Assembly: GCA_963665405.2 (NCBI GenBank)
Contig: CAXXUH010000004.1
Span: forward strand, 1,116,001 to 1,180,000
Direction: 5' to 3'
Length of the DNA: 64,000 nt
Source of the DNA: G963665405 sp963665405
GTDB lineage: Bacteria; Chloroflexota; Dehalococcoidia; Lucifugimonadales; G963665405
Position 1 is the first letter of the stretch. The number at the start of each line of letters is the position of its first letter. The notes beneath the pieces are model-generated. The model saw only the letters and a program-made list of their open reading frames with translations, had not been told where the DNA came from and made no database searches. This document shows positions 1 through 8,626 of this stretch, in pieces. Made by a program: the position numbers and the translations under genes.

Positions 1-599
1 ACAATAATCGAATACGGATGTGGAGACGGCAATCAGCTTAAGTTAGGCGAGTATCCATCATATACTGGCTTTGACGTCAGCCCCAAAGCAATATCTCTAT
101 GCAGAGAGAGATTTTCTAGTGACACTACAAAAACGTTCAAGCTGATGAATGAATATATAGGGAAAAAGGCTCAGTTAACGCTTTCACTGGACGTCATTTA
201 TCATCTTGTTGAAGATAAGGTGTTTTGTGAATATATGCATAGGTTGTTCGAGTCCGCTGAAGAATTTGTGGTAATTTACTCTTCTGAAACTAGTGAAAAT
301 GAAAAGGGCCAAGCTGCTCACGTCAAACATGGAGAACGATTTTTTAGAGGCCGCGCTCACGAAGGCGGGATTGCCGGGCGCAAGGCGATGATCGACCGCG
401 ATCACAAGCTGCCTCTCGCCCGCCAGGCAAAGGCACAGCCCAACACCATCAGCCGCGGGATCCGTGGAGGTTCTCCGAATGGGTTGAGAAACTGGAACCC
501 GAATGGAAACTGCGTGACCATATACCCAACAAGTATCCGTTCACTGGTGACACTAAGACTGGTTCATTCGCTGATTTCTATATCTATGAGAAAGCCTAA
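1..599 (+). pseudogene. Class I SAM-dependent methyltransferase, 5'-truncated and interrupted
   Basis: Reading from base 1 in frame 1, the protein is open from before the window. It shows a methyltransferase motif I (IEYGCGDGNQ, bases 7-36) followed by the acidic-strand motif YTGFDVSPKA, typical of a Rossmann-fold SAM-binding domain. The match runs to about base 330 (AAHVKH). It stops there and resumes in another frame at base 468 with RFSEWVEKLEPEW and IPNKYPF, ending at TAA 597-599. Those C-terminal motifs are what this family normally has directly after HVKH. The 137 bases between are a transposase remnant. The coding DNA before 330 is clearly AT-richer than the rest of the window, so the gene looks acquired. 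It is non-functional as written. An assembly join is the alternative. Confidence 0.75.
331..467 (+). mobile_element. IS3-family transposase remnant (end of orfA, start of orfB)
   Basis: An ATG at 329 opens a short frame reading ENDFLEAALTKAGLPGARR then TGA (389-391), which is the characteristic C-terminus of IS3-family OrfA. An ATG overlapping that stop (388) opens MIDRDHKLPLARQAKA, the characteristic start of IS3-family OrfB with its usual ATGA arrangement. The frame then degrades (NTISRG) and the methyltransferase resumes. No terminal inverted repeats or target duplication are visible, so this is a decayed internal fragment and not a movable element. Its limits are set by where the methyltransferase homology stops and restarts. 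Confidence 0.7.
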
Positions 600-831
600 C
601 GAATAAATGCACCGGACGCCAAAGGCACCGGTGGTTTGAGCCGTTCGCTGATCGAATGCGCGGATAGAAACAAGTTGGCTAATCTCGCAACTGTTTTCTT
701 GGATGCATCTGACAAAGACGATGGGGACGTAGGTACTATTGTTGAGGAAAAGGCTCATACACGCTCAAACCCCTTCTCGAGCCTATGACGTTTCCACTTG
801 CGAGACTCGCCTTCATCCCGTCCGCGCGGTC

Positions 832-1824
832 ATGAGTAGCTCTACTCCCCTGGTGTCCATAATCATCCCGACGTTCAACATGAGGCGCTGGGTCGGAGAA
901 GCAGTGGACAGCGCGCTCGCCCAGAGCCACGCGCGTTGTGAGGTCATCGTCGTCGACTATGGTTCCACCGACGGAACAGGCGAGTGGCTCGCCGCCCAGT
1001 ACGGGTCCCGCATTCGCTATCTCTTGAAAGAGCACGGGTTGGTCGCCAGCGGACGTAACTTCGGGTTGAGGCATGCGCGCGGCAAGTACATCCAGTTTCT
1101 GGACGCCGACGACCTCCTTCTGCCTCGCAAGGTAGCCACCCATGCGGAGTATCTGGAAAGCCACCCGGACGTGGGAGTAGTCTATTCCGACTGCCTGCGG
1201 TTTCGGGACGACCAGGTCAGCGAGACCTATGAATTGGGTCGCAGACACCTCTTCAGCAGCGGACAGGTCTTCGAGACGATGCTCGCCAACGCGTATCTAC
1301 TGATTCACATGCCCCTCCTGGCGCGAAGCTGGCTGGAAAGGGTCGACCTCTTCGACGAGGAACTCACCGACGCCGAGGACTTCGATTTCTGGCTGCGGCT
1401 GGCGTGGGCCGGGGCGAACTTTCAGTTCCTGGACGGCGAGCCCTTGGTGCTGTACCGCGTCCGCTCTGACAGCGTGTCTCAGCGGCACGCCGAGCACGGA
1501 TCCGAGATACTCCGAGTGATCCAGAAGGTCCGAGGGTACGTGGCCGATCCGGCCGAGCAGCACCGGCTGCGGCTGGGTCGCGTCGAGGGGGGTGCCCGCT
1601 TCGTCTACGGGCGGGCGTTGGCCGAGGATGGCCGGCTGAGGCAGGGAGTGTGGCAGATGGCCCGCGGACTCGCGGCAGATCGAAGGGATCCGGTCTACAA
1701 GGCGGCGTACATGGCTCTGGCGATGGTCGCGGGTCCGAGAAGGGCCGGGAGCCTGGTGGGACGCCTGAAGGAAACCAAAGATTTGGTGCTAAGGCGAGGG
1801 GTCGGCTTTCAGGGCAACGGATAG
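832..1824 (+). CDS. Family 2 glycosyltransferase
   Basis: A 330-residue GT-A-fold glycosyltransferase of family GT2, expected to transfer a sugar from a nucleotide donor on the cytoplasmic face. The N-terminus has PLVSIIIPTFN, and the metal-binding motif FLDADD lies at about residues 89-94. The C-terminal part is helical and basic with no obvious membrane span. The ATG at 832 is chosen because family similarity begins there; an upstream TTG at 739 would add an unrelated leader. The usual VVDDGSTD motif reads VVDYGSTD here, replacing an aspartate that normally contacts the uridine. It is the first gene of the polysaccharide locus and converges on the minus-strand gene that follows. Confidence 0.85.
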   Translation: MSSSTPLVSIIIPTFNMRRWVGEAVDSALAQSHARCEVIVVDYGSTDGTGEWLAAQYGSRIRYLLKEHGLVASGRNFGLRHARGKYIQFLDADDLLLPRKVATHAEYLESHPDVGVVYSDCLRFRDDQVSETYELGRRHLFSSGQVFETMLANAYLLIHMPLLARSWLERVDLFDEELTDAEDFDFWLRLAWAGANFQFLDGEPLVLYRVRSDSVSQRHAEHGSEILRVIQKVRGYVADPAEQHRLRLGRVEGGARFVYGRALAEDGRLRQGVWQMARGLAADRRDPVYKAAYMALAMVAGPRRAGSLVGRLKETKDLVLRRGVGFQGNG

Positions 1825-1840
1825 CGGCGGCGGGCCGATG

Positions 1841-2983
1841 TCAGCCGAAAAGATTCTCGACAAGCGAGTCGAAACGCTGGGCGACTTGCTGCCAGGTCAG
1901 CTCCCGCTCGACGTAGGCGCGTCCCGCTTCCCCCATGCGCCGAGCTTCGTTGGGATCGACCAACAGACGGCGAATCGCTCCCGACAGCGCGCCCGGGTCG
2001 CCGGGCCGAATGAGCAGACCCGTCACACCGTCCTGTACGGCGTCCGGGATTCCTCCGGTGTTGGCAGCGATGACCGGTTTGGCGCACGCGCCGGCCTCGG
2101 CGAACACCATCCCAAAGCCCTCGACGTCGCCCTTCTCGGGTATCCACAGAGATGGGAGGACGAAGATGTCGCAGGCGTTGTACCAGCCCGCGAGCTCTTG
2201 GTCGGGCACCGTCCCGCGAAAGAGGACGGACTCGCCGATTTCCAGGTGCGCAGCGTGGGCCTCGATACGGCCTCGCTCCGGGCCCTCGCCGACGATCACG
2301 TAGGCCAGCTCGGGGAAGTCCTTTTTGAGGACGGCCAACGCCTCCAGGACTGCGCGATGATTCTTGCGTCGCACGAGCCTCCCCACGGTCAGGAGAATCC
2401 GGCGGCCTGCCAGACCGTGATCGGCGACAAGAGTGGCGGCCCGGTCGCCCGGTGCGAAGAGGTCGAGGTCGACTCCGGGGTTCAGGATCGCGGCCTTGGC
2501 GGCGGGCACCCCCAGCTCCGGCAGGCGGTCACGGTTGAAGGCGCTGTTGCCCATCACTAGGTCGCACCGCCTGAGCGCGGCTCGGACCGCCCACCGCCAG
2601 ACGCGTCCGCGCAGGAGAAAGGTGTACAGGTCGTTGCCGTGGATCAGGACGACCATCGGACGCCTCCGCAGCAGAATAGCCGCGGCTATGAAGATCGCCG
2701 AAACGTGGCCGAAGAACAGGGCCACCTCCCCCTGCCGGCCTCTCATGCGCCAAATCTCTTTGAGGAACTTGAGAAGGGCGAAACGGCGTCGCATCCGGAT
2801 GCGACGTATCGTGAAGGGACGGCCCTCGTCCGCCTCCTCCCATCCCAGCACCTGTGGAGCGAGGACGGTGACACGGGCGCACGCGTGCGACGCGATATGG
2901 AACAGGAACTTGGCCACGCCGCCCGGCAGGGGCGGAAAGTCCTCGGTCACCATGAGGATGTGGCGGAGTCGTGGGGTGGACAT
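1841..2983 (-). CDS. Family 4 glycosyltransferase
   Basis: A 380-residue GT-B glycosyltransferase. The N-terminal domain starts ILMVTEDFPPLPGGVAKF, with the glycine loop typical of GT4. The C-terminal donor-binding domain has GRLVRRKNH, IVGEGPE and the EX7E region EGFGMVFAEAGA. The minus-strand ATG at 2983 is used because the longer reading frame upstream runs through an intergenic repeat and adds a low-complexity leader. It is the only gene of the polysaccharide locus in reverse orientation and lies tail to tail with the GT2 gene, 16 bases apart, which suggests a local inversion or insertion. A retaining sugar transferase in the same pathway is the likely role; donor and acceptor are unknown. 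Confidence 0.85.
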   Translation of the reverse strand: MSTPRLRHILMVTEDFPPLPGGVAKFLFHIASHACARVTVLAPQVLGWEEADEGRPFTIRRIRMRRRFALLKFLKEIWRMRGRQGEVALFFGHVSAIFIAAAILLRRRPMVVLIHGNDLYTFLLRGRVWRWAVRAALRRCDLVMGNSAFNRDRLPELGVPAAKAAILNPGVDLDLFAPGDRAATLVADHGLAGRRILLTVGRLVRRKNHRAVLEALAVLKKDFPELAYVIVGEGPERGRIEAHAAHLEIGESVLFRGTVPDQELAGWYNACDIFVLPSLWIPEKGDVEGFGMVFAEAGACAKPVIAANTGGIPDAVQDGVTGLLIRPGDPGALSGAIRRLLVDPNEARRMGEAGRAYVERELTWQQVAQRFDSLVENLFG

Positions 2984-3039
2984 TGCTGGGCGCCTCTCGC
3001 GTGACCGCGATGGTGGACTCGCCGCAGTATAGCAGGGTG

Positions 3040-3127
3040 CTGAAGAAGGGAGTGTGCGGAGAGGCGAAGCTCCTTTGCCGTCCTTCCGTGGAAGGATGAC
3101 GGCCTGCCCTGAGCCTGTCGAATGGGT
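3040..3127. repeat. Intergenic hairpin repeat between divergent glycosyltransferase genes
   Basis: The stretch contains GAGAGGCGAAGCTCCTTTG, resembling the repeats near 40458 and 44541. It also has a hairpin (CCTTCC-GT-GGAAGG) and the string GCCCTGAGCCTGTCGAA, a motif I recall as a dispersed repeat in related genomes. It lies between two divergent genes and so may also carry their promoters. Confidence 0.45.
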
Positions 3128-3157
3128 GTCGATCAGATTCATACTTCTCCGTCCTCG

Positions 3158-4426
3158 ATGGCAACCGTGAAGATGACCCGCAAGATACTGCTAATTCATC
3201 ACGGCGGCGGGATCGGGGGCGCGCCGGTCAGCATGCTCCAGATGGCCGCGGCGCTCGATCGCACCCGCTTCGAGCCGCTGGCGGTCTTCACGGAGTCCGG
3301 ACCGATCCTCGATTTCGCCGAAGAGCTCGGGGTCCCCGCCAGGGTGGTCCCGATGCGGAGCGCCTTCTTCTACGGAGCCCATGTGCCGGTTCGTCCGCGT
3401 ATGCTGCTTCGTTTTGTGGCGGGCTACGCTGCCACGGTGAAAGCGGCTCGCGCGCTCGTGCGCGAGGAGGAGCCGGACCTGGTGCACCTGAACACCAGCG
3501 TCCTGATCCCCACGGCCGTGGGCGTGAAGAGCGAGGACGTCCCCGTCGTATGGCACGTGCGGGAGGCTCCGGGCCCGACTGGCTGGCTCCGGCGCCGGAT
3601 GATCTTACGAATCCAGTCGCTGGCCGATCACATAGTAGCGACCTCGGAGTTCGCCGGCCGATACTACGGCGGCGGCACCCCGGTCACCGTGATCCATAAC
3701 ACTCTGGACACACAAAGGTTCAGTCCCCGGCCCGAGACGGAGCGGCGGGCCGTGCGGGACGAGCTTGGGCTTCCCCAGGACGCACAGGTCGTCGGGATGA
3801 TCGGCTCCGTCCAGAAGGTCAAGGGCCACTTCGTCCTGGCGGAGGCAGCCGTCCGGGTCGCTCGGGAGGTTCCGGACGTCCGCTTTCTGATCGTTGGCGG
3901 CGGATCGCATCGCGCCACCGCGGCCGCCAGGGCCAGGGGGATGCTGGGCCAGCCGCGAGACAACCTGGAGCGTCTGCGGAGGACGATCAGACGAAGCGGG
4001 CTGGAGTCGCGATTCGTCTTCTCGGGGTTCCGGACGGATATACCGGCGGTCGTGTCCGCGATGGATGTGCTGGCCTTCCCCTCGCTGGCGCCGGAGGGGT
4101 TCGGGCGCCCGTTGATCGAGGCGATGGCGATGGCGCTCCCGGTCGTGGCGACCGACGTCGGCCCAACCCGAGAGATCACCGGTCCGGACTCCGCCGTGCT
4201 GGTACCGCCGGGAGGTCCGGCTCACCTGGGAGAGGCCCTGATCGCTCTCCTGAAAGACGAGCGGCGGCGGCGCGAGATGGGCGAGGCGGGCCGACGCCGC
4301 TTTCTCGAGCACTTCGAGATAGGCCCGGCGGTCAGGCGAGTCGAGGACGTCTACGACTCGCTGGCTCCGGAGCCGGAACCCTCGGACCGGAGCCCGGCGC
4401 TCCTCAAGGGTACGGGCGGGCCATAG
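3158..4426 (+). CDS. Family 4 glycosyltransferase
   Basis: A 422-residue GT-B protein. The N-terminal domain begins ILLIHHGGGIGGAPVSML (glycine-rich acceptor loop). The C-terminal domain carries GSVQKVKGH, FLIVGGGSH, a helical insert, DVLAFPSLAPEGFGRPLIEA (the EX7E region) and a final helix. It probably adds one sugar to the lipid-linked repeat unit at the inner face of the membrane. Starts at 3122 (inside the upstream repeat), 3158 and 3173 are possible. I use 3158 because 3122 overlaps the repeat, while family similarity starts right after 3173. It heads the long plus-strand run of genes. Confidence 0.85.
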   Translation: MATVKMTRKILLIHHGGGIGGAPVSMLQMAAALDRTRFEPLAVFTESGPILDFAEELGVPARVVPMRSAFFYGAHVPVRPRMLLRFVAGYAATVKAARALVREEEPDLVHLNTSVLIPTAVGVKSEDVPVVWHVREAPGPTGWLRRRMILRIQSLADHIVATSEFAGRYYGGGTPVTVIHNTLDTQRFSPRPETERRAVRDELGLPQDAQVVGMIGSVQKVKGHFVLAEAAVRVAREVPDVRFLIVGGGSHRATAAARARGMLGQPRDNLERLRRTIRRSGLESRFVFSGFRTDIPAVVSAMDVLAFPSLAPEGFGRPLIEAMAMALPVVATDVGPTREITGPDSAVLVPPGGPAHLGEALIALLKDERRRREMGEAGRRRFLEHFEIGPAVRRVEDVYDSLAPEPEPSDRSPALLKGTGGP

Positions 4427-4477
4427 GTCCCGGCATGCCCGGCGGACCGCGAAGCTGAGTCGAGGCTATGAGAGACG

Positions 4478-5413
4478 ATGCAGACTGACATATCGCGCGC
4501 CGAAGCGAAGGAAGACGTCAAGGCCGGAGGGCACGGACTGACCGTCGTCATTCCGGCCTTCAACGAGGAGGCTGGCGTGGGCAGCGTCGCCGCGGCCCTG
4601 TCGATAGAGCTTGCGTCCGGCGCCTGGCCGTTCGAGGTGATCGTCGTCGACGACGGCTCGTCGGACGCAACCGCCGAGCAGGCCGAGAAGGCCAGCGTCA
4701 GGGTCGTCCGGCACGAGAGCAATCGCGGATACGGTGCCGCCCTGAAGACGGGGATACGCCGGGCCCGCTACGACGTGATCTGCATCACGGACGCCGACGG
4801 CACGTATCCGAACGAGCGCATTCCCGATCTGGTCGCTCGTCTGGAAGAGCACAAGGCCGACATGGTGGTCGGCGCACGGGTAGGGGACAACGTCGCCATC
4901 CCGCTCGTCAGGAGACCCGCGAAGTGGGTCCTCTCCCGGCTGGCGAATCTCGTGGCCGGCCGGGACGTTCCCGACCTGAACTCCGGACTGCGCCTGTTTC
5001 GACGAAAAGACGCCCTGCGGTTCTTCAGCATCTTGCCGGACGGCTTCTCGTTCACGACGACGATAACGCTCGGGATGCTCGCCAGCGGCTATGTCGTCGA
5101 TTTCGTTCCGATCGACTATCGGGCTAGGATCGGGCGGTCCAAGATCCGGCCGGTGCGCGACACCCTCAACTTCGTCGGCCTGGTGATGCGGATCGCGCTG
5201 TACTTCGCACCCCTGAAGGTCTTCCTGCCCTTGAGCGGGCTGATGCTGGTCGCGGCGGCGGTCTGGGGAGTGCTTTCGAAGGTGCTCCTCGGTACCCTGG
5301 CCGACGTGAGCACGGTCGTGATCGTGATGGCGGCGATTCAGATCGCGGTCCTCGGCCTGATTGCCGAGCTGGTCAACCGCCGCCTGCCGAACTACTTCCG
5401 CGACGTCGAATGA
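4478..5413 (+). CDS. Polyprenol-phosphate-sugar synthase-like GT2 (DPM1/GtrB type)
   Basis: A 311-residue protein with an N-terminal GT2 domain (TVVIPAFNEE, VIVVDDGSSD, NRGYGAALKTG, ITDADGTYP) and two C-terminal hydrophobic spans (about residues 240-265 and 275-300). This is the architecture of dolichol/undecaprenol-phosphate sugar synthases such as GtrB and ArnC. Family members move a sugar from a nucleotide to a polyprenyl phosphate carrier on the cytoplasmic face. Two further paralogues are in this window (14722 and 16448). Each precedes a YbhN-type membrane protein and a GT-C transferase, which fits a carrier-dependent sugar addition pathway. The sugar is unknown. Confidence 0.85.
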   Translation: MQTDISRAEAKEDVKAGGHGLTVVIPAFNEEAGVGSVAAALSIELASGAWPFEVIVVDDGSSDATAEQAEKASVRVVRHESNRGYGAALKTGIRRARYDVICITDADGTYPNERIPDLVARLEEHKADMVVGARVGDNVAIPLVRRPAKWVLSRLANLVAGRDVPDLNSGLRLFRRKDALRFFSILPDGFSFTTTITLGMLASGYVVDFVPIDYRARIGRSKIRPVRDTLNFVGLVMRIALYFAPLKVFLPLSGLMLVAAAVWGVLSKVLLGTLADVSTVVIVMAAIQIAVLGLIAELVNRRLPNYFRDVE

Positions 5414-5429
5414 CTTCGGACCCGGCCGG

Positions 5430-6845
5430 ATGCCCGCGGATGGACGGCCGGTGCTGACGACGCCGACCGCACGAGGCTCGGGGGTATTCGAGCGGCTGGA
5501 CGCCGAGGTCATCCGGGCCGGGCTGTGTACCCAGTGCGGGACGTGTGCGGGCCTCTCCGGCGGGGCAATAGAGATGGCCGAGACGCCGTCCGGGCTGACC
5601 CCCGTCCTCGATCCGGCGTGGGATCGGGACGTCCCGGCGGAGGTGTTCGACGCGTGCCCCGGTAAGGGCCTGAACTACCCGGACCTTTGCGGCTCGGCCC
5701 TCGGCAGACAGCCCGGGAGCTGGCTGATCGGCTGCTGTCGGAGGGTCTACGTCGGGTACTCCCTCGCGCCGAGCGTGCGGAGGGGCGGCGCGTCCGGCGG
5801 CGTGATCACCCAGACACTGCTGCACCTGCTGGAGAACGGACTGATCGACGGCGCGGTGGTGGTCCGCCAGGGAAGCCCAAAGCCGTGGAGGGCCGAGCCC
5901 ATAATCGCCACGTCGGCCCAGGAGCTGGTCGAGTCCAGCCAGAGCGTGTATCTGCCGGTGGCAGTCAACGCCATCCTGCCGGAGATGGAGCGGTTCCCGG
6001 GACGCCTCGCCTACGTCGGGCTGCCGGACCAGGTCGCGGCGCTTCGCCGGCTCCAGCAGATCGGGCATCCGGGGGCCGTCAAGGTCGACTATGTGCTCGG
6101 ACCGTATGTCGGCATCGGACTCCAGTTCGGGGCGATCGCCAGCTACCTCCGCTCCAACGGGGTAGGCAGCCTGGACGAGGTCGAGGAGCTGAGGTACCGG
6201 GAGGGCGAATGGCCCGGGTATCTCCAGGTCAAGACGCGGTCGGGCAGGGTTCTGAGGGCCGAGAAGTTCTACTACAACTACCTGCTGCCGTTCTATGCGA
6301 CACCAGGCACGCTGATGTCCGTGGATTTCACCAACGAGCTGACCGACGTGTCCGTCGGCGACGCCTGGCACCCTCGCTACGAGAGCGAGAGGGGCGGGTT
6401 CTCTGTCGTCGTGGCGCGCTCCGAGCGTGGCGAGGAGATACTGGCATCCATGGTCGAACTGGGCCTGCTGAGCCTCGAGGAGATCTCCGTCGGCGAGGCA
6501 CTGACGATGCACGGCCACATGATCGACTTCAAGAAGCGCGGCGCGTTCATCCGGATGGGCTGGCGAAGGGCCGTAGGCAGACGGGTGCCCGACTATGGGT
6601 ACCGTCCGACGCGGATCCCGCTCACGCGGAAGCTGGTAGAGGCTGTGATCGTGGGGATCTTCGCGATATGCGGGACCAGGGTGTCACGGCGGCTCGTCGA
6701 GGTCGTGCCGATCGGGGTAGTCGGTCCCGTCTTCAGCCGCCTGCGGAAGTGGTGGAAGAGGCTCTCGAAGCCGGCGAAGCGGTCCGGACTGCGGGACTAT
6801 GAGGTCGAGACCTGGAGGCCGGGTAGCCTCCCAGAGGATGCGTAG
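5430..6845 (+). CDS. FrhB-family (F420 hydrogenase/dehydrogenase beta subunit-like) protein
   Basis: A 471-residue protein whose N-terminus has a cysteine cluster (C33, C36, C39 in CTQCGTC, plus DACPGKG and PDLCG further on), followed by GGASGGVITQTL and VGLPDQVAALR, as in the FrhB/FdhB N- and C-terminal domains. Family members are flavin and iron-sulfur proteins. Versions inside polysaccharide clusters are common and usually uncharacterised, often paired with pyruvyl transferases, though none is seen here. The family usually has a second CxxC set to complete a cluster. The ATG at 5430 is chosen because a start at 5361 would overlap the upstream gene out of frame. The gene abuts the next one with no gap. 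Confidence 0.7.
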   Translation: MPADGRPVLTTPTARGSGVFERLDAEVIRAGLCTQCGTCAGLSGGAIEMAETPSGLTPVLDPAWDRDVPAEVFDACPGKGLNYPDLCGSALGRQPGSWLIGCCRRVYVGYSLAPSVRRGGASGGVITQTLLHLLENGLIDGAVVVRQGSPKPWRAEPIIATSAQELVESSQSVYLPVAVNAILPEMERFPGRLAYVGLPDQVAALRRLQQIGHPGAVKVDYVLGPYVGIGLQFGAIASYLRSNGVGSLDEVEELRYREGEWPGYLQVKTRSGRVLRAEKFYYNYLLPFYATPGTLMSVDFTNELTDVSVGDAWHPRYESERGGFSVVVARSERGEEILASMVELGLLSLEEISVGEALTMHGHMIDFKKRGAFIRMGWRRAVGRRVPDYGYRPTRIPLTRKLVEAVIVGIFAICGTRVSRRLVEVVPIGVVGPVFSRLRKWWKRLSKPAKRSGLRDYEVETWRPGSLPEDA

Positions 6846-7616
6846 ATGTCGGGAAACGTGCTGACAAGGACCGCCGAGGAGATCGGACACTGGCTCAGAC
6901 CCAAATGGACCGTCGCCGACGTGGCAGCCCATTGGGACGCGACAGAGGACTACGACGAGCTGAACGCGAAGACCGTCTCGTACTTCCGGCGCTTCGTGGA
7001 CGGCCTCAGGCTGAGCGACATTCCGGAGGGGAGCCGCGTCCTGGACATCTGCGCCCGGACGGCGAACGGCACCCTCTACTTTCACCAAAACGGGAAGGTC
7101 GCCTCGGCCGTGTGTATGGAGGTGTCGGACCGGATGGGGGAGGTCGGCCGGAAGAGGCTGACCGAGTCCGGGTTCGACAACTTCAAGTGGATCAAGATGC
7201 TCGACTACTCCGTGCCGTACGACGACGAGGAGTTCGACGCAGTCCTGTGCTTCGAGACGGTCGAGCACTTCTCGGAGCCCGAGAAGCTTGTGGCGGAGCT
7301 GTGGAGGGTGACCAGGCCCGGCGGCACCATGATTCTAACGACGCCGAACGTGCTCTGGGAGCCCGTCCACGCCGTCGCGGCGATCACCGGAATGCACCAT
7401 TCCGAAGGGCCCCATCGCTTCATCCGGTTCGGCCGGCTAAAGCGCATGGTCCGAGACGCCGGGTTCACGGTGGAGCGGTCGGAGACCGCGGTCCTCGTTC
7501 CGGGGGGTCCCGCGCCGCTGGTCAAGCTCGGTGACCGGATAGAGAGGATGACCAGGAGCACCTTGATGCCCTGGCTGGGCCTCAGACGGATGCTTATCTG
7601 CAAGAAGGCGAGCTGA
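6846..7616 (+). CDS. SAM-dependent methyltransferase (Methyltransf_11-like)
   Basis: A 256-residue class I methyltransferase. SRVLDICARTANGTLYF takes the place of the usual motif I (DxGCGxG), so the glycine loop is degenerate. DAVLCFETVEHFSEPEK (motif IV/post-I) and LWRVTRPGGTMILTTPN (motif V-VI) are clear. The gene starts on the base after the upstream stop, so the two are very likely co-translated. In this setting it would methylate a sugar or glycan intermediate; the weak motif I leaves some doubt about SAM binding. Confidence 0.75.
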   Translation: MSGNVLTRTAEEIGHWLRPKWTVADVAAHWDATEDYDELNAKTVSYFRRFVDGLRLSDIPEGSRVLDICARTANGTLYFHQNGKVASAVCMEVSDRMGEVGRKRLTESGFDNFKWIKMLDYSVPYDDEEFDAVLCFETVEHFSEPEKLVAELWRVTRPGGTMILTTPNVLWEPVHAVAAITGMHHSEGPHRFIRFGRLKRMVRDAGFTVERSETAVLVPGGPAPLVKLGDRIERMTRSTLMPWLGLRRMLICKKAS

Positions 7617-7627
7617 CACCCTCCTCG

Positions 7628-8626
7628 ATGAGCTGGCTCACAAGGCGGCCGGCAACCTGGGCGATCCGGATGGCAGGGATCGTCGTCTTGGCTGTCTTGA
7701 TGGTCAGGCTCGATCTGGGACAGGTCTCAGAAGCGTTGCTGGGCGCCGACCCCCTCCTGGTCGCGATAGCGGTGGCGCTCATCGTGCCGCTGATCTACAT
7801 CAAGACAGTCCGATGGCAGAGGATTCTCAAGACGCAGTCCGTCGACTTCGGGACGTGGCCGGCGCTGCTGGCCTACTTCGGCAGCCTCTTCGTCGGATTC
7901 ATCACTCCTGGACGCCTGGGCGAGTTCGTCAGGGCGATCCACGTGAACCGGGACTGCGGCTTGAGCCATCCACGGGCCTTCTCGACCGTGCTAACGGACC
8001 GGCTGTTCGACCTCTACCTGCTGCTGCCGATAGCGGGAGCCGCCCTGATCGGACTGGCGGCCAACCGGGGAGAGGCCCTGTCGTTGGCGGGACTGGCCGT
8101 GCTGGCCGTCGTGCCCCTGGTGCTGCTGCTCAACGGGTCGAGCTTCAAGTGCATTCGAGGCGCTCTCGAAAGGGCCACGGCCGGCCGCCTGCGCCGGCTG
8201 GCCCCAGTCGCCGGCTGGCTTGAGGACGTCAGATCCGGGATCCGAGCCCTGAACCTCGCCGTGATCGCCGCCGCGGTCGTCCTGACCCTGGCGGCGTACG
8301 CCCTCTTCTTCGGCCAGGCCTACATGCTGGCGGTCGCGGTCGGTCTGGAGATCTCATACTTCCAGCTGGTCCTCGTGCTCGCACTCAGCAGCCTGGCGAG
8401 TCTCCTGCCGATCTCGATCTCGGGTCTGGGAACGAGAGAGGCGGTCATCGTGGGGTATCTCGGGGTCCATGGGGTGCAGGCCGAGTCTGCGCTGGCCTTC
8501 TCGCTTCTGGTTTTCGCAACGTTCTACGTGGGCGGAGGATTGATAGGTGTTTTCGCATGGTGGCTGAAGCCGGTACCCCTGGCCCGGCCCGGGATGGCGG
8601 CGAGATCGGCCACCTCAGGGAGCTAG
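7628..8626 (+). CDS. YbhN/AglD-type polytopic membrane protein (flippase-like)
   Basis: A 332-residue protein with about eight hydrophobic segments. It has the family hallmarks: YFGSLFVGFITPGRLGEF near the first third, TDRLFDLYLL, and LPISISGLGTREAVIVGYLG near the end. These place it in the lysylphosphatidylglycerol synthase transmembrane/UPF0104 family, which includes YbhN, AglD and the MprF flippase domain. The biochemical role of most members is unproved. Flipping of polyprenyl-linked sugars is a reasonable inference here because all three copies in the window sit beside carrier-sugar synthases and GT-C enzymes. It overlaps the start of the next small gene by 70 bases. Confidence 0.8.
   Translation: MSWLTRRPATWAIRMAGIVVLAVLMVRLDLGQVSEALLGADPLLVAIAVALIVPLIYIKTVRWQRILKTQSVDFGTWPALLAYFGSLFVGFITPGRLGEFVRAIHVNRDCGLSHPRAFSTVLTDRLFDLYLLLPIAGAALIGLAANRGEALSLAGLAVLAVVPLVLLLNGSSFKCIRGALERATAGRLRRLAPVAGWLEDVRSGIRALNLAVIAAAVVLTLAAYALFFGQAYMLAVAVGLEISYFQLVLVLALSSLASLLPISISGLGTREAVIVGYLGVHGVQAESALAFSLLVFATFYVGGGLIGVFAWWLKPVPLARPGMAARSATSGS

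Noticed and set aside
2984..3142. N-terminal extension of the minus-strand GT4 gene
   Set aside because: It runs through an intergenic repeat and gives low-complexity residues; family similarity starts at the ATG at 2983.
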